A stretch of DNA of 64,000 nt from Zygnema cylindricum (GCA_037447655.1 JBBHKE010000409.1:389104-453103); one strand, 5' to 3'; shown: positions 11,755-44,500, counted from the first letter of the stretch. Notes: a model not told the origin generated them from the letters alone. Program-made: numbers and translations.

Positions 11755-11943
11755 ATGCCTAGGCCTCGAGGATCAGAGTGGGACCATGTTAATACTCCGA
11801 AGGGTGGGCAGCTTGGGGACAACAAATTGTGTATTTGCATTTACTGTAACTTCGAGTATAATGGACAAGCCAGTCGGATTAGAAACCACCTTCTTGGAAA
11901 TGTGAAGAGTGGAGGCATTAGGACCTGCAATTTATGTCCGATT
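11755..11943 (+). pseudogene. BED zinc-finger fragment (hAT transposase-like N-terminus)
   Basis: An ATG at 11755 opens a frame reading WDHVNTPKGG near residues 9-18, then a CIYC pair, FEYNG, ASRIRNHLLG and GGIRTC. This is the order of a plant hAT-type BED finger: W, CxxC, then a HxxxxxC-like end with a C after a short gap. Similarity to any coding pattern stops where the duplicated HMGB6 intron 6 begins (11944), so the catalytic part is missing. It is a truncated fragment. Whether it is spliced onto the HMGB6 exons downstream cannot be told from sequence. Confidence 0.6.
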
Positions 11944-12130
11944 TTGCTCTTCTTTTACTTCTTTTTGTTAGCTTTTTATTTGTTTCTTCTTTTGTGTTGC
12001 TGATTTGGCAAATCTCTGTACCATGATTTGATTGGTATGAATGTCATCTGACCAGATTATGGATTTTATATTAGTGTACTTCACAATGGCATTCATTTGG
12101 CCATTTTTTATGTGTAATTTGTTTTTGCAG

Positions 12131-12649
12131 GACAAAAAGCCTTATGTTGAGGAAACCATAAAAAGGAAAGAAGAATATGCTACCAAGCTCGCAGAATACA
12201 GAGGTGAACAGGTAATTATGCATTTCCTTTAGATCTCGTGCATTCTATTATGAGGCTGAAGTGGACCTTAAACACTAGTAATGAAAAGGTAACTAACTAC
12301 TTGTCAGCTAATTTTCTTCTGGCAGCCTGTGGAAAAGAGTGAAGATGTTGAGAAAGAGGACGCGTCGTCAGATGAAGCAACTACCAAGAAAAGGAGGCGC
12401 CTTGCTGAGAAAACTGTTGAGGAACCCGCTGAACAGGTATTTCTATTGGTCAACATGGCTTCCGTAGTTAAAATGTGACGTCTTTGTGTTGGAATTCATT
12501 ATTAGTCTAGTCTGGTTCACAATTTCGTTATGCATCTGGTTCAGTAAAGATGTCATGTTGTGGTAGTTGTTGTATGCACACCTCACTGTTTTGAATCTCT
12601 GCCCTTTTTGCTGCAGGTTGTGGACAATGAGCTTGAAGACGAACTTTGA
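12131..12649 (+). pseudogene. Duplicated HMGB6 exons 7-9 without a 5' gene
   Basis: Exons 12131-12211, 12326-12436 and 12617-12649 match exons 7-9 of the parent, with splice sites intact and the same protein (DKKPYVEETIKRKEE to ELEDEL). There is no start codon, N-terminal module or first half of the HMG box. Alone it could encode only helix 3 of the box and the tail. Expression would require an upstream exon, the nearest being the BED fragment at 11755. The coding sequence is not decayed, which may only reflect youth. Confidence 0.85.
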
Positions 12650-13826
12650 GAACCAGCATGGCTGAGAACTGTTCCAGTGGTAAGTTTGGAGTGCTGGTGA
12701 TTCCATTGCGGTATATCTACATGCTTGAAAATGTTTGAGGCAAGTTTGAAGATCATACGCTCGGGTGATAGATGTCGCTATTGCCTGGATAGGTGCTTTC
12801 TTTCTTATTTCTTTAAGCCGTACAGCGAGGAGCCTAAATGTTGATTGTTAAATCTTGTGATTGATGCAGGTATTTCCAAGTCTTCACCATCAACTGTAAC
12901 AAATGTTGAAGTTTTTTCCTTTCTGTTTTAGCTGCAGGGGCCAGCTCTTAACTGTCCAGTCCCTAGTATTGCCCTCCTATGGTACTGGTCTATGTGGATA
13001 TTAGCTTGCTGTAGATTATCTGCTTTGCGAAGTAGGAGAATATTGAAGATGTTTAAATTTGAAGTAGCAAATGGGGTTGGGGTCAACATGTCTTGTGAGT
13101 GTGATAATAAAATTGGACGGCAAGTTCCAGTTTAGCTTTGAGAACATCTTTTCTTGTGAAAATTTCCAGAAGTATATACATTTCAAGCTGTTGTTCAGTC
13201 TGAGAGTCTATCATGCATCAGTCATGTTATGTCTGCAAATCTGAACTGGCGATTTTTGTGAAACTCACTTTTACCAATGCCATTTCCTATGGTGTTTTTC
13301 AATCTTCCTCCATAAAGCAATTGGCATAGATTGCGACTCTACTTGAATGGAAAGTAGTAAGTTAAAAGAATGGTATTAACTGGCAATTCCAAAAGTAGAG
13401 CTTCTCTATTTGAATAAGTAGTATAATAAGTTGAACGGATGGTTGTTTACAGAAATTTAAAAAAACCAAACTTCAAAGATGGAGAGATCTGTAGATCTCC
13501 AATTATCTCAAAGTTAGTGACTCGGTTTCCACCAGAAGCTGCCGAAGGACTCGCAGTAACACTTTCAAGCAGTCTCCAAAATTTTCATATTTGACTATCT
13601 GAGGTGAATTTCTCAAAAATATTTCATTGAGCATTTTTTTCTTTTTTTAATTTTAATAGATCCCTCTTATCAAATGATTTAACCAGCAATTCATTGGTCT
13701 GTGTAGAAAATTGTAACGATGTCATTCTGAAAACATTTTCAAACATTGCAATCATTGGTTTTTGAACTGAACCGAAGTCGGTTTTCGATCTTACATCTGT
13801 TCGTGACAGAACTCATCTGATGGAAC

Positions 13827-14515
13827 CATAGTTGTTCACGGCGATTAGTGCGAACGTACCGTACGTGACGAATTATACGTAACAAACGCATTGAACCTTT
13901 TGATCAAATCGCAAAAAATCGTTAATGAATTTCCTTCCGTACTATTCCGTACATAAATAAACAAAAATCTATTACATATAGCGCAGTTTGCAAGTTTTTC
14001 GCGTTAAATGAGCGGTAAAACAATAAACTGTTTAAATTTTTATGACAATCTTTGTTTGTATTGGAACTTCTTTACCAAATGGTAGTCCTGTCGTTCACCT
14101 TAGGATATGCCATGCACATGACGTTGCAATTTTGTCTCTGTTCCATGGCGTCTTCTTTCAAAAAATATTGAAGAAGACGCCCGTACAAATTTCAGAGTGA
14201 ACGCGCGAAATTATTGTGACGTTGAACGTCTCTTTTCGAAAATGTCCGTACATTTTCGATTATATAACGTACAACTTCCGTGGTATTTCTGTTCAGTTCA
14301 CTGAACAGAAAGTACCAAAAAGTGCGACGCTTATTTCCCGTTTTATTCTGCATATATCCGTAAAAAAAAGTACAGTTACAGTAATTAGTTTACATGTTGC
14401 CGTAAAATATCAGTTACAGTTTACAGTACACGTTTTTTTACGATTTTTTCAAAAGTCACGAACTATAAGTTTCAATCGCAAAAAAGGAAAAAATCGCGCG
14501 ATTTGAACAACTATG
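13827..14515. mobile_element. Non-autonomous hAT-type element, 689 bp, perfect target duplication
   Basis: Termini CATAGTTGTTCA and TGAACAACTATG are exact inverted repeats. The 8-mer GATGGAAC flanks both sides (13819-13826 and 14516-14523). Copy 1 of the duplication carries the empty site CTGATGGAACATAACC near 11234-11250. The element is rich in TTACAGT and GTACAG motifs and has no transposase. Eight-base duplication supports hAT. The insertion postdates the HMGB6 segment duplication. Confidence 0.9.
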
Positions 14516-14688
14516 GATGGAACATAACCTTATACGGTATCATCCCATGCAATAATACGCGTATAGTATTAAATTTCCAATTTTTTTCGCACATTTAAAA
14601 TTCTGAACTACATATATTGAAAAATACATGTATGTACTGAAAAAGTCAAAAACATATGTTCTCAACAAAAACATATTAGGGTATTTTC

Positions 14689-15490
14689 AAATGTAACCGA
14701 AACTTAGTTTTGCTACTTTGTTTTTTAGCGAAGATTCTTCGTACAACTTTCAGAGCATTGGGATGTAAACGCAAATAACTTGTCACTTAAAAACGTGACT
14801 TACGTAGACGTGTACGAAGAATTGTGACAGATGAAGTGGTTCATAAAATGAGGCGAAACTTCCACTCGCCTTCAATTTGAGGCGTTTCTTCGCACGCTAT
14901 ACAATTTTTGTGACTTCGTAGTGTCCGTACGCCACATTATCGACGTGTCGAAACCTTGAAATACCTTTCGCTGTCGCACAGAATTTGCGGCTTGGTTTAT
15001 CGTCTTCCCACTTGCCGACAGGTGGCCAATATTTTTCATACGTACGTATGAGTGAAGACACGTGTTTTTGAGAGAGACGGCCCCTGTACGGATCAGCGCA
15101 CTCAAAGCATTACGCACAGGCTGGAAACGTGCAGTGTGTTTTTTTTTTGGTACTCCGCGCACAAAAATTGTAAAAAAAATCAGACACGTGCGACAGTGTC
15201 TGCCTATTCGCTCACCTTATTGGACTTTATTTCAAATCACCTCGCGAGGTGATTTGACGTAAAGTTTGAACATGTGTTGAAAGGACGCGAAAGTGGGTCG
15301 AAATGCGCTAAACGACAAAATGTATCGCGCTAGACGACAAACTACTGTACGTATAAAGTTTCAGGGTAACGCAACTTGTACGGTGATAATTTCTATTTTT
15401 GGTATGGCTGCAGATTTTCTCGTTTTTTTCTAAGTTATGGAGGAAAACGACAGAAAATAACTGTAACTTAGCACATGCGAAAATACCCTT
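14689..15490. mobile_element. Repeat element with AGGGTATTTTC inverted ends, shared with 61.2 kb
   Basis: AGGGTATTTTC at 14689 and its complement GAAAATACCCT at 15479 bracket ~800 bp. Internally it shares blocks with 61250-61810 in the same order: CCACTTGCCGA, CGGCCCCTG, ACAGGCTGGA, a poly-T followed by GGTACTCC, and a GGTAYGGCTG block. An imperfect TAAGGGCACTTTCCC-like end also occurs there at ~61796-61810. No protein is recognised. Target duplication is unclear, so the superfamily is not assigned. Confidence 0.5.
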
Positions 15491-15734
15491 ATAAGTGGTG
15501 CAGGTGTATAGGAGAATCTTGAAACAGTTGTCGTGTTGCAACTGCAAGAATGAATAAAAAAAGTAAAGAAATACTTCATTTTCTCGCATAAGAAGCTTCC
15601 TAAATTAAAGCTGCCTTTTTGTATCAAAATAATGACAAAGCGACGAGCCACGTCGACCGACTAAAGTGCAAGTCAATGGGAATGAGGGTGACTGTACATG
15701 CTTGTACACGTCAGGCCTAAAATCTTCACTAGTA

Positions 15735-15930
15735 CACCGCCAATCGCTATTAGAGTATTAACGCCAATTCGGTGCCCTTTTTTCAAAAAAAAAAACCTGA
15801 AATGCAATTAATAACGCTATTTAAGTACGTGGACCATTATATGCCACGTCTCAGGTACTAAATTAGAATCAATAATGCTAATTGTTTTTTTACGCTATTT
15901 AATCCTTGACTCTAATAGCGATTGTCGGTG
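15735..15930. mobile_element. TA-flanked MITE
   Basis: A 196-bp element with terminal inverted repeats CACCGCCAATCGCTATTAGA and (complement of the right end) CACCGACAATCGCTATTAGA. TA on both sides (15733-15734 and 15931-15932). Same family as 6495-6693. Confidence 0.9.
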
Positions 15931-16619
15931 TACTGTACCTATTTAGCTTGTCCGTGTTTTCGCGGCAGTAGTATGTCCACGTCGTCCTTGCGGACGTCCA
16001 GTCATCGCAGTTCCGAAGTGGTTTCCGCTTGTCTTTTTTTTGCGAAAAATCACTGCGAAGACGTTTCCTTCCCCTCTTGCTGACAAGTGGGCACACGAGC
16101 ACACAGAATTTCACGTCAGAAGATACAAATGTTCCGGGTGATGATACTGTACGGAGTTTATGTCATAGAAAAGGAGGCGTACGAAAATATTGCCAGGTGG
16201 TAGACGATGACTCGCTATATTTTTTTCCTCGAATCAAACGACAAAGGTAATACGGACGTTCCTAAAAAACGCGCGCAGTTTTTATGCGACAGCATGACGA
16301 CAATTCCGAAAAAATAGTAAATTAGTAAATACTTAACATGGATGACATACTAATAACGTGACTGTCTCGTTACTGCACTTTTCTCAGCGTGGCAGCTTGC
16401 CTTTGGGCTCCTTCTTCGTACAGGTTTGAGGCTTTGTTCAAAAAAATCCGAAATTTAGTGCGGATGTCACACATTGAGCCGGAATTTGCAAATTTCTCAT
16501 AGTGGAAACTTCACGCGGCCGTTAAATGGAGAGATATATAAAGCAAAAATAGCTCACTCCTACAAGAATTTCACGAAGAATGGTTATGTGGTAGGCTTGG
16601 GAAGAGTTGGCTGGCAAAT
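15931..16619. promoter_or_regulatory. Region upstream of the ABCC transporter
   Basis: The ~690 bp between the MITE and the ABCC start codon. No clear TATA box or other gene. Several out-of-frame ATGs precede the chosen start, so the transcription start is probably downstream of about 16,480, or there is a 5'-UTR intron. Confidence 0.3.
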
Positions 16620-32043
<15,424 letters not shown>

Positions 32044-32967
32044 AACTTGAGGAAAATGGAGGAAAACGGTAGTCGAGAGTTGGTTTATTTGTTGAGAAGG
32101 TTTTTGGGACATTCTTTTTTGGTGACAGGGTACACCACAATTGTTATGAACATTTCATCTTTTTTCGGTCTAATAATTGTTGTCCGTTGGACACAAAGTA
32201 GAACTTTTAGCTTATGTTTACAAGCTGAATTTTGAAGAAATGTATTTAAAACGGAGAAAATTTATTAAATTTTGAACAAATGGATTAAGAAGCAACTTTT
32301 GGGAGTGTCTCTTTCGGAGATTTCCTGTCTTTTGTTTTTTCTGTCTTGTACTGCAAATAGAATCATAGTTTAAATGTGCAAAAGCAATTGGAAACACTGT
32401 ATTATACGAATACTATATATGGTTACTACTATTACATACTATATGGTTTTTACAAATAATGTACTTGTATGGTACAAGAAAACAGCATGTAAAGTTGCCA
32501 ATTGTTTTCACAGATTCGAACGATCAATAGGATACTGGGAAGACAGATGGCTTAACGAGTTTTCCCCTCTCCCTCCCCCTCCTCCCCCTCCCACTCCCTT
32601 CCCTTCCTTTCCCTTCCCCTCTCCCCTGCTCCCTCCCTCTTTTTTCAAAAACAATTTCCCCCAAACCAAAGAAACCAATCCCTAAGATAACCCACTTATT
32701 AAAATTGTAGAGTGTACAGAAAATGGGATAGCTCTTGAAAATATGTATACGGACTGAAGCAAAATTTTCGCAGAAAAGGTATTTAGGTTTCATTTATTAT
32801 TCATTATTCCTACATTGTGTTTTTATATATTTATGCTACATTTGTTGTGTTTTATACACAAAAAGATAACATATGATCTGTTTGACAATAAAAAACAGTT
32901 TATGAAAATATGTGTTTTCAAACCAGAAAAAACACTTGCTGAAAAGGTTACACTTTTGTAAAAAACT
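32044..32967. other. Intergenic, no gene seen
   Basis: 3' flank of the ABCC gene. It includes a C/T-rich segment near 32,560-32,645 and AT-rich DNA; no coding or RNA gene is recognised. Confidence 0.6.
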
Positions 32968-33904
32968 TAGTGTTGTGTATCGGTAAAAAATTTATCGCGA
33001 TAACACCGATAACGATAGTTATCGGTTATCGAACGGTCAGAGGTACCAATATATCGGTCCGAGACCAACAAATTCCATATCGGCAATAACTTTAAAAATA
33101 TATAGTACGCATACTATAGTACCTTATTATATACTGTATTATACTATTTACATAACATAGCGTGGCATGCCACGTATTCGAATCTGTTCCGTAACTATTT
33201 AACTGAAATTTTTTACGCACAACGCAGCACAGAAAACGCTGGCCAGTTAACTGAACAGAAATTTTACAGCAACGTACGGCACTGTACCGACAAACTGGTG
33301 AACATGGAACGGAAAAAGGACGGCGGACACAAAGTACAATGGACGCAAAACAACATTCTGCACGCCGCCAGAATCGAACGGACGACTTGGAATGAGAAAA
33401 CCGACGGCCAGCGTGAGCGCCGGCATCCCGGAATGGCTCTTTTGGCGGCTTACGTCAAAAAAGCCGACAAATTGACACGTGGCAGGTCTCCAGTGGATCC
33501 CAAGGAAGAAAGGGACAAAGCCATGGCGTCGGATGTGAAAGGTACATCATTTTATTGTATCAGTACCAAAACCGTACACACCTCATGGCGGTTACTGTAC
33601 CTTCTGTGCTTGTACAACTGTACAATAACAGTGATCTGATTGGTAGACACCTCGGTAGATAGGGGTTGTGAGTAGAGCGCGTCGAGGAATATGACGTACA
33701 GTTCAGTGTAATGGCCGTACATTTATGTGTACGGTCCGTACATATATCGCCGATAGTTATCGATATAGGTGTTATCGCCGATAAAACCGATAAATATCGG
33801 GTATTTATCGGCGATAATACCGATAGCGATATATATCGATTATCGGGTACCCGAAAAAAGGTCTATATCGGTTATCGGCAAATCCTTACCGATACACAAC
33901 ACTA
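32968..33904. mobile_element. hAT-type element, 937 bp, exact 8-bp target duplication
   Basis: Ends TAGTGTTGTGTATCGGTAA and TTACCGATACACAACACTA are perfect inverted repeats. AAAAAACT flanks both sides (32960-32967 and 33905-33912). Subterminal regions are full of TATCGG/CCGATA motifs on both strands, like hAT transposase-binding arrays. No transposase is present, but a plus-strand 113-codon frame at 33298-33639 has coding-like composition. Same family as 2051-2395. Confidence 0.9.
33298..33639 (+). other. Unidentified open frame inside the hAT-type element
   Basis: Begins ATGGAACGGAAAAAGGACGG-like sequence near 33,304 and reads through RHPGMALLAAYVKKADK and DPKEERDKAMASDVK, then hits a GTACAT donor-like site. 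I do not recognise the protein. The sequence is GC-richer than its surroundings and amphipathic, as a captured exon would be. It could also be a chance frame. Confidence 0.35.
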
Positions 33905-33912
33905 AAAAAACT

Positions 33913-34330
33913 ATACATCGAAAAAAAAGACTAAATTTGTTAAAATGACTACACTTATTACAGGACTCCACTCGATTAGAAAGACTCGACGTTGTTAAAA
34001 TGACTCGACTTTGTTCAAAAAACTCGAATTTCTTAAAAAGACCCGCCAGAAAAATAGTAATAAAAAAAACTCAACTTTGTTTAAAAAACTCGTCTTCGTT
34101 AGAAAGGCCTCGACTTTAATAAAAAGACTTGACTGCACTTGTTAAAAAGACTACACTTGTCACAAGGATTACACTTGTTAAGAAGACAGCACACAAGACA
34201 ACATTTGTTACAAAAACTACACGTTATTAAAACTCTGCTTGTTAAGAAGACTACACTTTTGTAAAATACTACACTTGTTTAAAAAACTCCACTTGTTACA
34301 AAGATTACACTTGTAAAAAAAAGATCAATT
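33913..34330. repeat. ~20-bp degenerate tandem array
   Basis: About twenty diverged copies of a unit like GACTACACTTGTTAAAAA / GACTCGACTTTGTTAAAAA, starting directly at the edge of the hAT-type element. Confidence 0.8.
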
Positions 34331-34993
34331 ATTAAAAAAACAACAACTGTTTTACAAATAAGCAGTTTCTTGAATCTCTTTGAAGGTCCTCTCTTCACGA
34401 GGAATTTCTGGCGATTTTTTTGACCTTTTTTCTTTCCAATTTGTGAATTCTGGAGAACTGAGTAAGTGTCGTAAAGCCCTCTTTGTACACCTTTTATTAA
34501 CAACCTTTATTTGATTTTCACTTCTTTTTGAACTATTGTTTTGCGTCCAATGAAAAGACGACACCTGGATTTCTTCGAGCCAGGTTTCCGAATTCCCTGA
34601 AATACAAAAAAAAAAACAAAGAGAAAAAAAAATGGCCAAAAACCCTCGTAAAAATTATAAATAAAAATGTCAATTTCTGAAATAAAAAGGAAAAAGTCCA
34701 AAAATCCTCGTAAAAAATCATATAAAAACGTGGACATAAATTAGTGTGCCACAACAATAATTACAAATAACCAAAAGAATAAATATTTGTATTATTATAT
34801 ACGGCTACTTAGAGGGACAAAAAGAGAAAGAGGACAGATGTAAGGGAGAGGGAGAGGGAGAGGGGGAGAGAGAGAGAACAAGAGGGAAGAGATAAATAAG
34901 AGGAGAGAGAACGGGAGAGGGGGCTAGTTAGTATTGGGCACCGGGGTTTCTCCTATGGTGTTATGTTTGATAATCAATAATATCATTTTTTTC
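34331..34993. other. Intergenic, no gene seen
   Basis: AT-rich DNA with a GGGAGA/GAGAGA microsatellite at 34844-34920. No coding signal. Confidence 0.6.
34844..34920. repeat. (GGGAGA)n / GA-rich microsatellite
   Basis: GGGAGA hexamers passing into GA-rich sequence; same unit as at 6254 and 60477. Confidence 0.85.
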
Positions 34994-35069
34994 AAAAGGG
35001 AAAGGGGCCCATATATATATATATATATATATGGGCCCCTTTCCCTTTTCCGAATATATATATATTCGG
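34994..35069. repeat. Two adjacent perfect palindromes
   Basis: 34994-35049 is a 56-bp perfect palindrome: a 17-base arm AAAAGGGAAAGGGGCCC, 22 bases of AT repeat, then the exact complement arm. It abuts 35050-35069, a second perfect palindrome CCGAATATATATATATTCGG. Both should extrude as hairpins. They lie ~40 bp before the reverse-transcriptase remnant. Confidence 0.95.
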
Positions 35070-35104
35070 GCTTTGTTGGATGTACATCCGGATTGGTTGG
35101 TCCT

Positions 35105-37128
35105 TTAGGTCGACGTTTCCAATGCCTTTAATTCGGTGGATCGGAACGTGATTTTTTCAGAGCTTATGGCGGCTCCATCTCCAATTGTCCAATTATTCCC
35201 CTTTGTGAGGGCTTTCTATTCTTTGACAAGCAGCCTTTCCTTCTCGGCCGATGGTGATCTCATTCCTCTCTCCTCTGCTACTGGCACTCGCCAAGGCGAC
35301 CCTCTCGGCCGACCTTTGTTCGCCTTCGCCCATTACCGGGCCCTTCGTGCCTCTGCGGCCGCCTTCTTTTTTTGCCTTCCTTCTTTTTTTGCCTTTTCCC
35401 TTCGGTCGCAGATGATACGCACATTATTGGGCCCAGAGAACAAGTCGTGTTGGCATATGATTTTTTCAAGGAACGTTTAGCCGAACAGTCCAACAGTCGA
35501 AGTGTGTTATTTGGTCTTCTCAGGATATTCCACTTTCGTTTACTCCCCCTCCAGGTTTTCAAACCCCTTCTCCCTCCGATGGCATTCGGGTGCTTGGTTG
35601 CCTCCTTGGTTCGGATACATTCGTGACCCAATTCTTTCATGATGCTTTACAGACAGATCTAGCCCAAGTGGACGATCTTCCTCGCCTTCCCAATCCCCAA
35701 GTTGCTTTTGCTATGTTAACCAGGTGTTTTCCCCAGAGCCCTTCTTACCTTACTCGTACTTCCCCTCCCACTCCGACATTTATCTCCTCTCTCTCGGCTG
35801 TTGACGATCGCCTCATAGACGTCCTCCACAATCGTGGGGCATTTGATCGCGAGTCTGGGCCATCGGCCTGCATTCAGACATCCCTCCCTATCTCTATTGG
35901 GGGGTTGGGTCTATTATCCACTGCTCGTGTGCTCGTGTTGCTCTCGCTACCTATTTGGGAAGTTGGTGTCTTATTGCCTCTACTCTTGTTTCCCGTGTTT
36001 TGGCTGGGGACACCCCCGTTCTAGCTACTGTTATCCCCCGGGCTGCCTATATAGGAAATTGGTGTCTTATTGCCTCTACTTTTATTTCCCGTTTGCTGGG
36101 GACACCCCCGTTCTAGCTCCTGTTATCCCCCGGGTTTCAAACAGTGTGTTCGCCTTTCAGCGATCTCTATTGGACGCGACACGTTCTATTCCTCCCCATG
36201 CCCTAGTGGATGTGCCAATTTTCTCCACCCTTGTTACAAAATCTATTGAGCGTGTCCAAGAATCGATTTTTAATCGGGTTGTCGCCGCCATTAAATCCGA
36301 CTTTCTCAAGGCGCTTCTTTCCGATTCATCGCGTGGCCGTCTTCTTTTTTGTGGTGGACCTAGTTCTGGGTCTTGGCTTTTCGCCACACCTATTTTGGCC
36401 ACTCTCCGATTTTCACCTGCTCAATTCACCATGCCCTCCGATTTTTGCCTTGGCCTCCCCCATCCTCTTTTTTTTGGCTCTCTTGTTTGTGCATGTGGTC
36501 TTGTCTTGGGGCCCGATGGTGTCCATTTGCTTCGTTGCTCCCATGGGGGAGATTCGATCCAAGCGCTTGACACTATTCGCGACACCATTGCGACTATCGC
36601 TTCGGAAGGGGGCTTTTCTGTGCGTCAAGAGGTCTCTCATATCATTCTCTCGCGTCGGATCGATGTTGTTTTGCTTGATGGTGCCCGTCGCATCTTCGGT
36701 GACTTCAGCTGCAATTGTTGGTCAAGCGGCTCGACATGTTGGGGTGGCAGCTCGTGATGCCGCTAAGGCGAAGGAGCGTGATTATGCTCACCGGGACCTT
36801 TTGGATGACTTTATTCCAATGGCGGTTGAGATCTTTGGTTGTTTGGGTGTTGCACTGGACGAGTTTCTCCGTACTTGAGCTCAACGTGCTTTCGAGCGTC
36901 GAGGACCTGGGAGCCCTCCTCTTTCGGTCCTTACTATTTTTTATCGTCAACGCTTATCGGTGGTTCTACAGCGAGTGCAGGCTTTTATTATCCTCCGATC
37001 GGCTGTTGGGGTTATATCGTCGTGGTGTTCCGAAACTCCCTCAACGTGCCCCCCCAAGCTGGGGGGACTTACGGACTTACGGGGTTGCTTTTCGTAGATA
37101 TTTAATTGATTTGGGGTTGGGGTTGTAG
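35105..37128 (+). pseudogene. Decayed non-LTR-type reverse transcriptase element
   Basis: The piece from 35108 reads VDVSNAFNSVDRNVIF (RT catalytic block with the first Asp), then SATGTRQGDPLG near 35278-35315. After a frame change, VADDTHIIGP near 35403-35432 is the ADD catalytic pair, with Val where Tyr or an equivalent normally precedes. A C-terminal block around 36480-36720 contains HLLRCSHGGDS, a GFSVRQE stretch and RRIDVVLLDGARRIFGD, which resembles the tail conserved after the RT domain in plant and algal elements of this type. At least three frame changes and a direct internal repeat (~35950-36130) show it is dead. No terminal repeats are seen. Confidence 0.75.
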
Positions 37129-38955
37129 TTTTGGTTTTTTGAGTTGTCGTGCTTTTCATTTTGAGTTTGGGTGCTTTTACTTTCCTTGTTGATTGTTTCT
37201 TTTCTTTTCTTTTCCTGTGTTCCCATCACTCTATTTGTTTTTTATTGTAGTTTTTCAGTTTTGGCCATGCCACCCCTTTTGTACCCTTGACTCAGATGGA
37301 TTACCATAGTGTTTTTTAACTTTTCCTGCTTCTACAGTTTCCTGATGCGATAATTTTTTCAAACTGATTAACACTAATTCCAGTGTATCATTTCCCTCCA
37401 AATTCCACACTGATTGGGATGCCCCTCTCTCTCTCTTATCCAATATTAACACCAATTATGCTACCACTATTTACCTTCATAATTCAATAACCACACCAAT
37501 ATCTGTTACTCCCCCTCGCCCTCCCTCCCTAATCCAACATTCACATTTAATATAGTGCCAAGGAAGAAGCATAAAAACCTTTGCCTACTCGTAGTTCACA
37601 GGTTTGTTTGAACTTCACAATTACAAAAAAAATCAAAAACTCTGCATATTTGAAACTTACGAGCGGTTAATTTCTTCTTTCAGCAGAATGAACTTCATTG
37701 AGCCACTACTGAGCAGTCAGTTTCCAAACAATTGATTGTGTCAAGTAAAGAAAAGTGAAGCAAGACACAGTACACAGCGTTGTCCTACTGCAAATGCAAA
37801 CAGGACTGACAACACCTCTACGCAACACATCTACACATGACTACCCCACCAATGGTCCAATGTATCCCGTCTACAGGCAAAGTACATTATCAGGGTGGAG
37901 CGAAGACAAACTACAAGCAAACACAGAAATATAAAACCATAACAGCAAACTCCAGTGGCCATTTCAAATTAAAAATGATAATAAAAGGCTCAGCCAACCA
38001 TTCAAGGGGTGTTGGAGCACAGTCATTCAAACTTGACTCAATCAACACTTCTACCAATTCAGTTCTTAAGATTATTCTATCAGCTGCGAAATTGTATAAG
38101 AACCAACAAAATTTAAGCAGCACAACTCACTTTTCAGAACACTTAACATTTCAAACAACATTCATCACACCATATTTCATAACGGTCATAACAACTGCAT
38201 CGCCACAGAGAAACACAACCGAATTAAGACTATGAATTTTCGAGAATACAATGCCCACCTGCAAAACTTCACTAAACATGCCAAATAAAAAACCCAAGTG
38301 AAGCTGCCCACAGTCGGACCTCTACAGACATGACATGTACGGTTTTTATACCATCTTAAAGAAAATTCACAAATCCATCACCGATTTCCTCAATCCATCA
38401 ATGACGACAAACTTACAGCCACCAGGAATGCACTGTGCACTCCAGTCCTTTGCATACCTGATTACCTTTTCTTCCATTAAGCGACAAACCTCTTTGCCCT
38501 TGGTTTCAAAGAGCAGTATTCAAAGCAAGTGCCATCTACAAGCATATCTGCTTTAATGCAAAAGCTAAGATTATCGCAGTAGCATACTCTTTTCTTAGGG
38601 TTCTATATCTAACAGCTGGTCCCTCCTGGTTTAAAAAAAACACAGCCTAGAAGGCTAAAATGCAAAATCCCTGGAAAACTGTCCAGCGTAACTCTACACC
38701 CTCCAGTGATTTTCCTGTTTTCTCCAAATACTGTAAACACTTTCTGTTCAAGAAAGTTATGTCTGCTTTCAAATGCCCAGAAACTTCCAAAGATGACGAC
38801 TCCTGGAAAACGATGTGAAGCTTTTCGCGTCCATCAAAAAGACAGCATTCAGCCAACAAAAAAAATACAGTAGTTGAATGAAGGATAAACCTCCAAGCAA
38901 CCAGCTTGAAGAGAGAAGGAAGCCCAATTGTCTCCATTGTCTAGTCCTCAATAGT
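37129..38955. other. Intergenic and UAP56 3' flank, no gene seen
   Basis: No coding signal on either strand. The stretch just left of 38956 should hold the minus-strand UAP56 3' UTR. The 37,720-38,230 part is A/C-rich on the plus strand. Confidence 0.55.
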
Positions 38956-43537
<4,582 letters not shown>

Positions 43538-44500
43538 GTGTGTAACTTTTTTCCTGCAAACAAACAACAATGTGGATACCAAACCTTGTACACGAAAACG
43601 TCTGTTTCCTACACTAAGGGATTATCAAGAAAAAAATTTGAAGAAAAATTGGAAAGCTTATGCCGATCAATCCTCCACACAAAAGGAAAAGATATCGAGG
43701 AAAACCCCGACTGCAATCTGTAGCTCCGGATTTCAATTACACCAGAAGTTCAAGCCGCAATTTCATTAGCGTTACAGGTAGAAATTGAGAAATTCACTCT
43801 GAAAACGAAATGCTTTTTTTTAAATGTACGATCATCGTAAGGTGTCGATTAGTTTTCAAATTTGATCGAACGGTGCATGTGACTTTCAGAAGCGTAGGGT
43901 TTCAGGAGCATGTGGTCGATGTAGAATTGTAAATAACGTGCGTAGCGGTTTGGAAACGCTATATGAGGTCCTACCATACTATATAAGTATTATACCCAAA
44001 AAGGTTTCTATAATACGGTTATAATACTGTTATACCAATATAGCGTTTCCAAGCATTTTCGCACTTTTCTCGCATTTGAACAATGAGATGAATGCAGGAT
44101 GCCTGCCATAATAATGTGACACTTTGTCACTTATTTTCCCATTTCTGCAAAACTGCAGTATTGCGAGATTCCACGATTATGGTGTAGGCTTCGTAGTTTG
44201 TAGAGGGTCATGGATTTTGTAGATCTTCTCATTTTTTGAAATTCTACTCCGCCTTCATCTGCCACTCCTTATTTAATCATACGCAGTAAAGTTGAGATAA
44301 TTTTTTTGACTGTGAAGATTCTTTGTTTTGCTATCTATAAATCATGAACTTGAGTTGGCGATCGGCTTGGATGTAGTTTTCTGTGCAATTTGGCACAATG
44401 AGCTTAAAATTTTATTTAATCTTCACCAATTGAGGTTTATATCAGTTTGTGTTGCTGAGTAGTATGTATTTTTGAGTTCAGCGAAATTGCAAGAGTAGCA
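43538..44500. promoter_or_regulatory. Divergent promoter region between UAP56 and PP4
   Basis: The two start codons are 963 bp apart and point away from each other, so both promoters lie here. Its centre is an inverted-repeat element (43950-44052). No strong TATA box is placed with confidence at either side. Confidence 0.6.
43950..44052. mobile_element. 103-bp element with 15-bp perfect inverted ends
   Basis: TTGGAAACGCTATAT at 43950-43964 and its exact complement ATATAGCGTTTCCAA at 44038-44052. The interior is AT-rich with TATAAT and TTATAC repeats. No target duplication is recognised. It may be a very short MITE or a folded regulatory element. Confidence 0.6.

Larger units (their letters stand above)
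11366..11943. other. Filler between the two duplication copies
   Basis: Unrelated to either copy. AT-rich with scattered GTACGG motifs, then a 53-bp tandem repeat (11541-11665) and a BED zinc-finger fragment. It looks like the 5' end of a transposase gene. Confidence 0.6.
11944..14640 (+). repeat. Segmental duplication, copy 2 (with transposon insertion)
   Basis: Second copy of 9365-11365, starting at the shared TTGCTCTTCTTTTACTTC. It includes exons 7-9 of the HMGB6-like gene but none of exons 1-6. It is interrupted by a hAT-type element at 13827-14515. Confidence 0.9.
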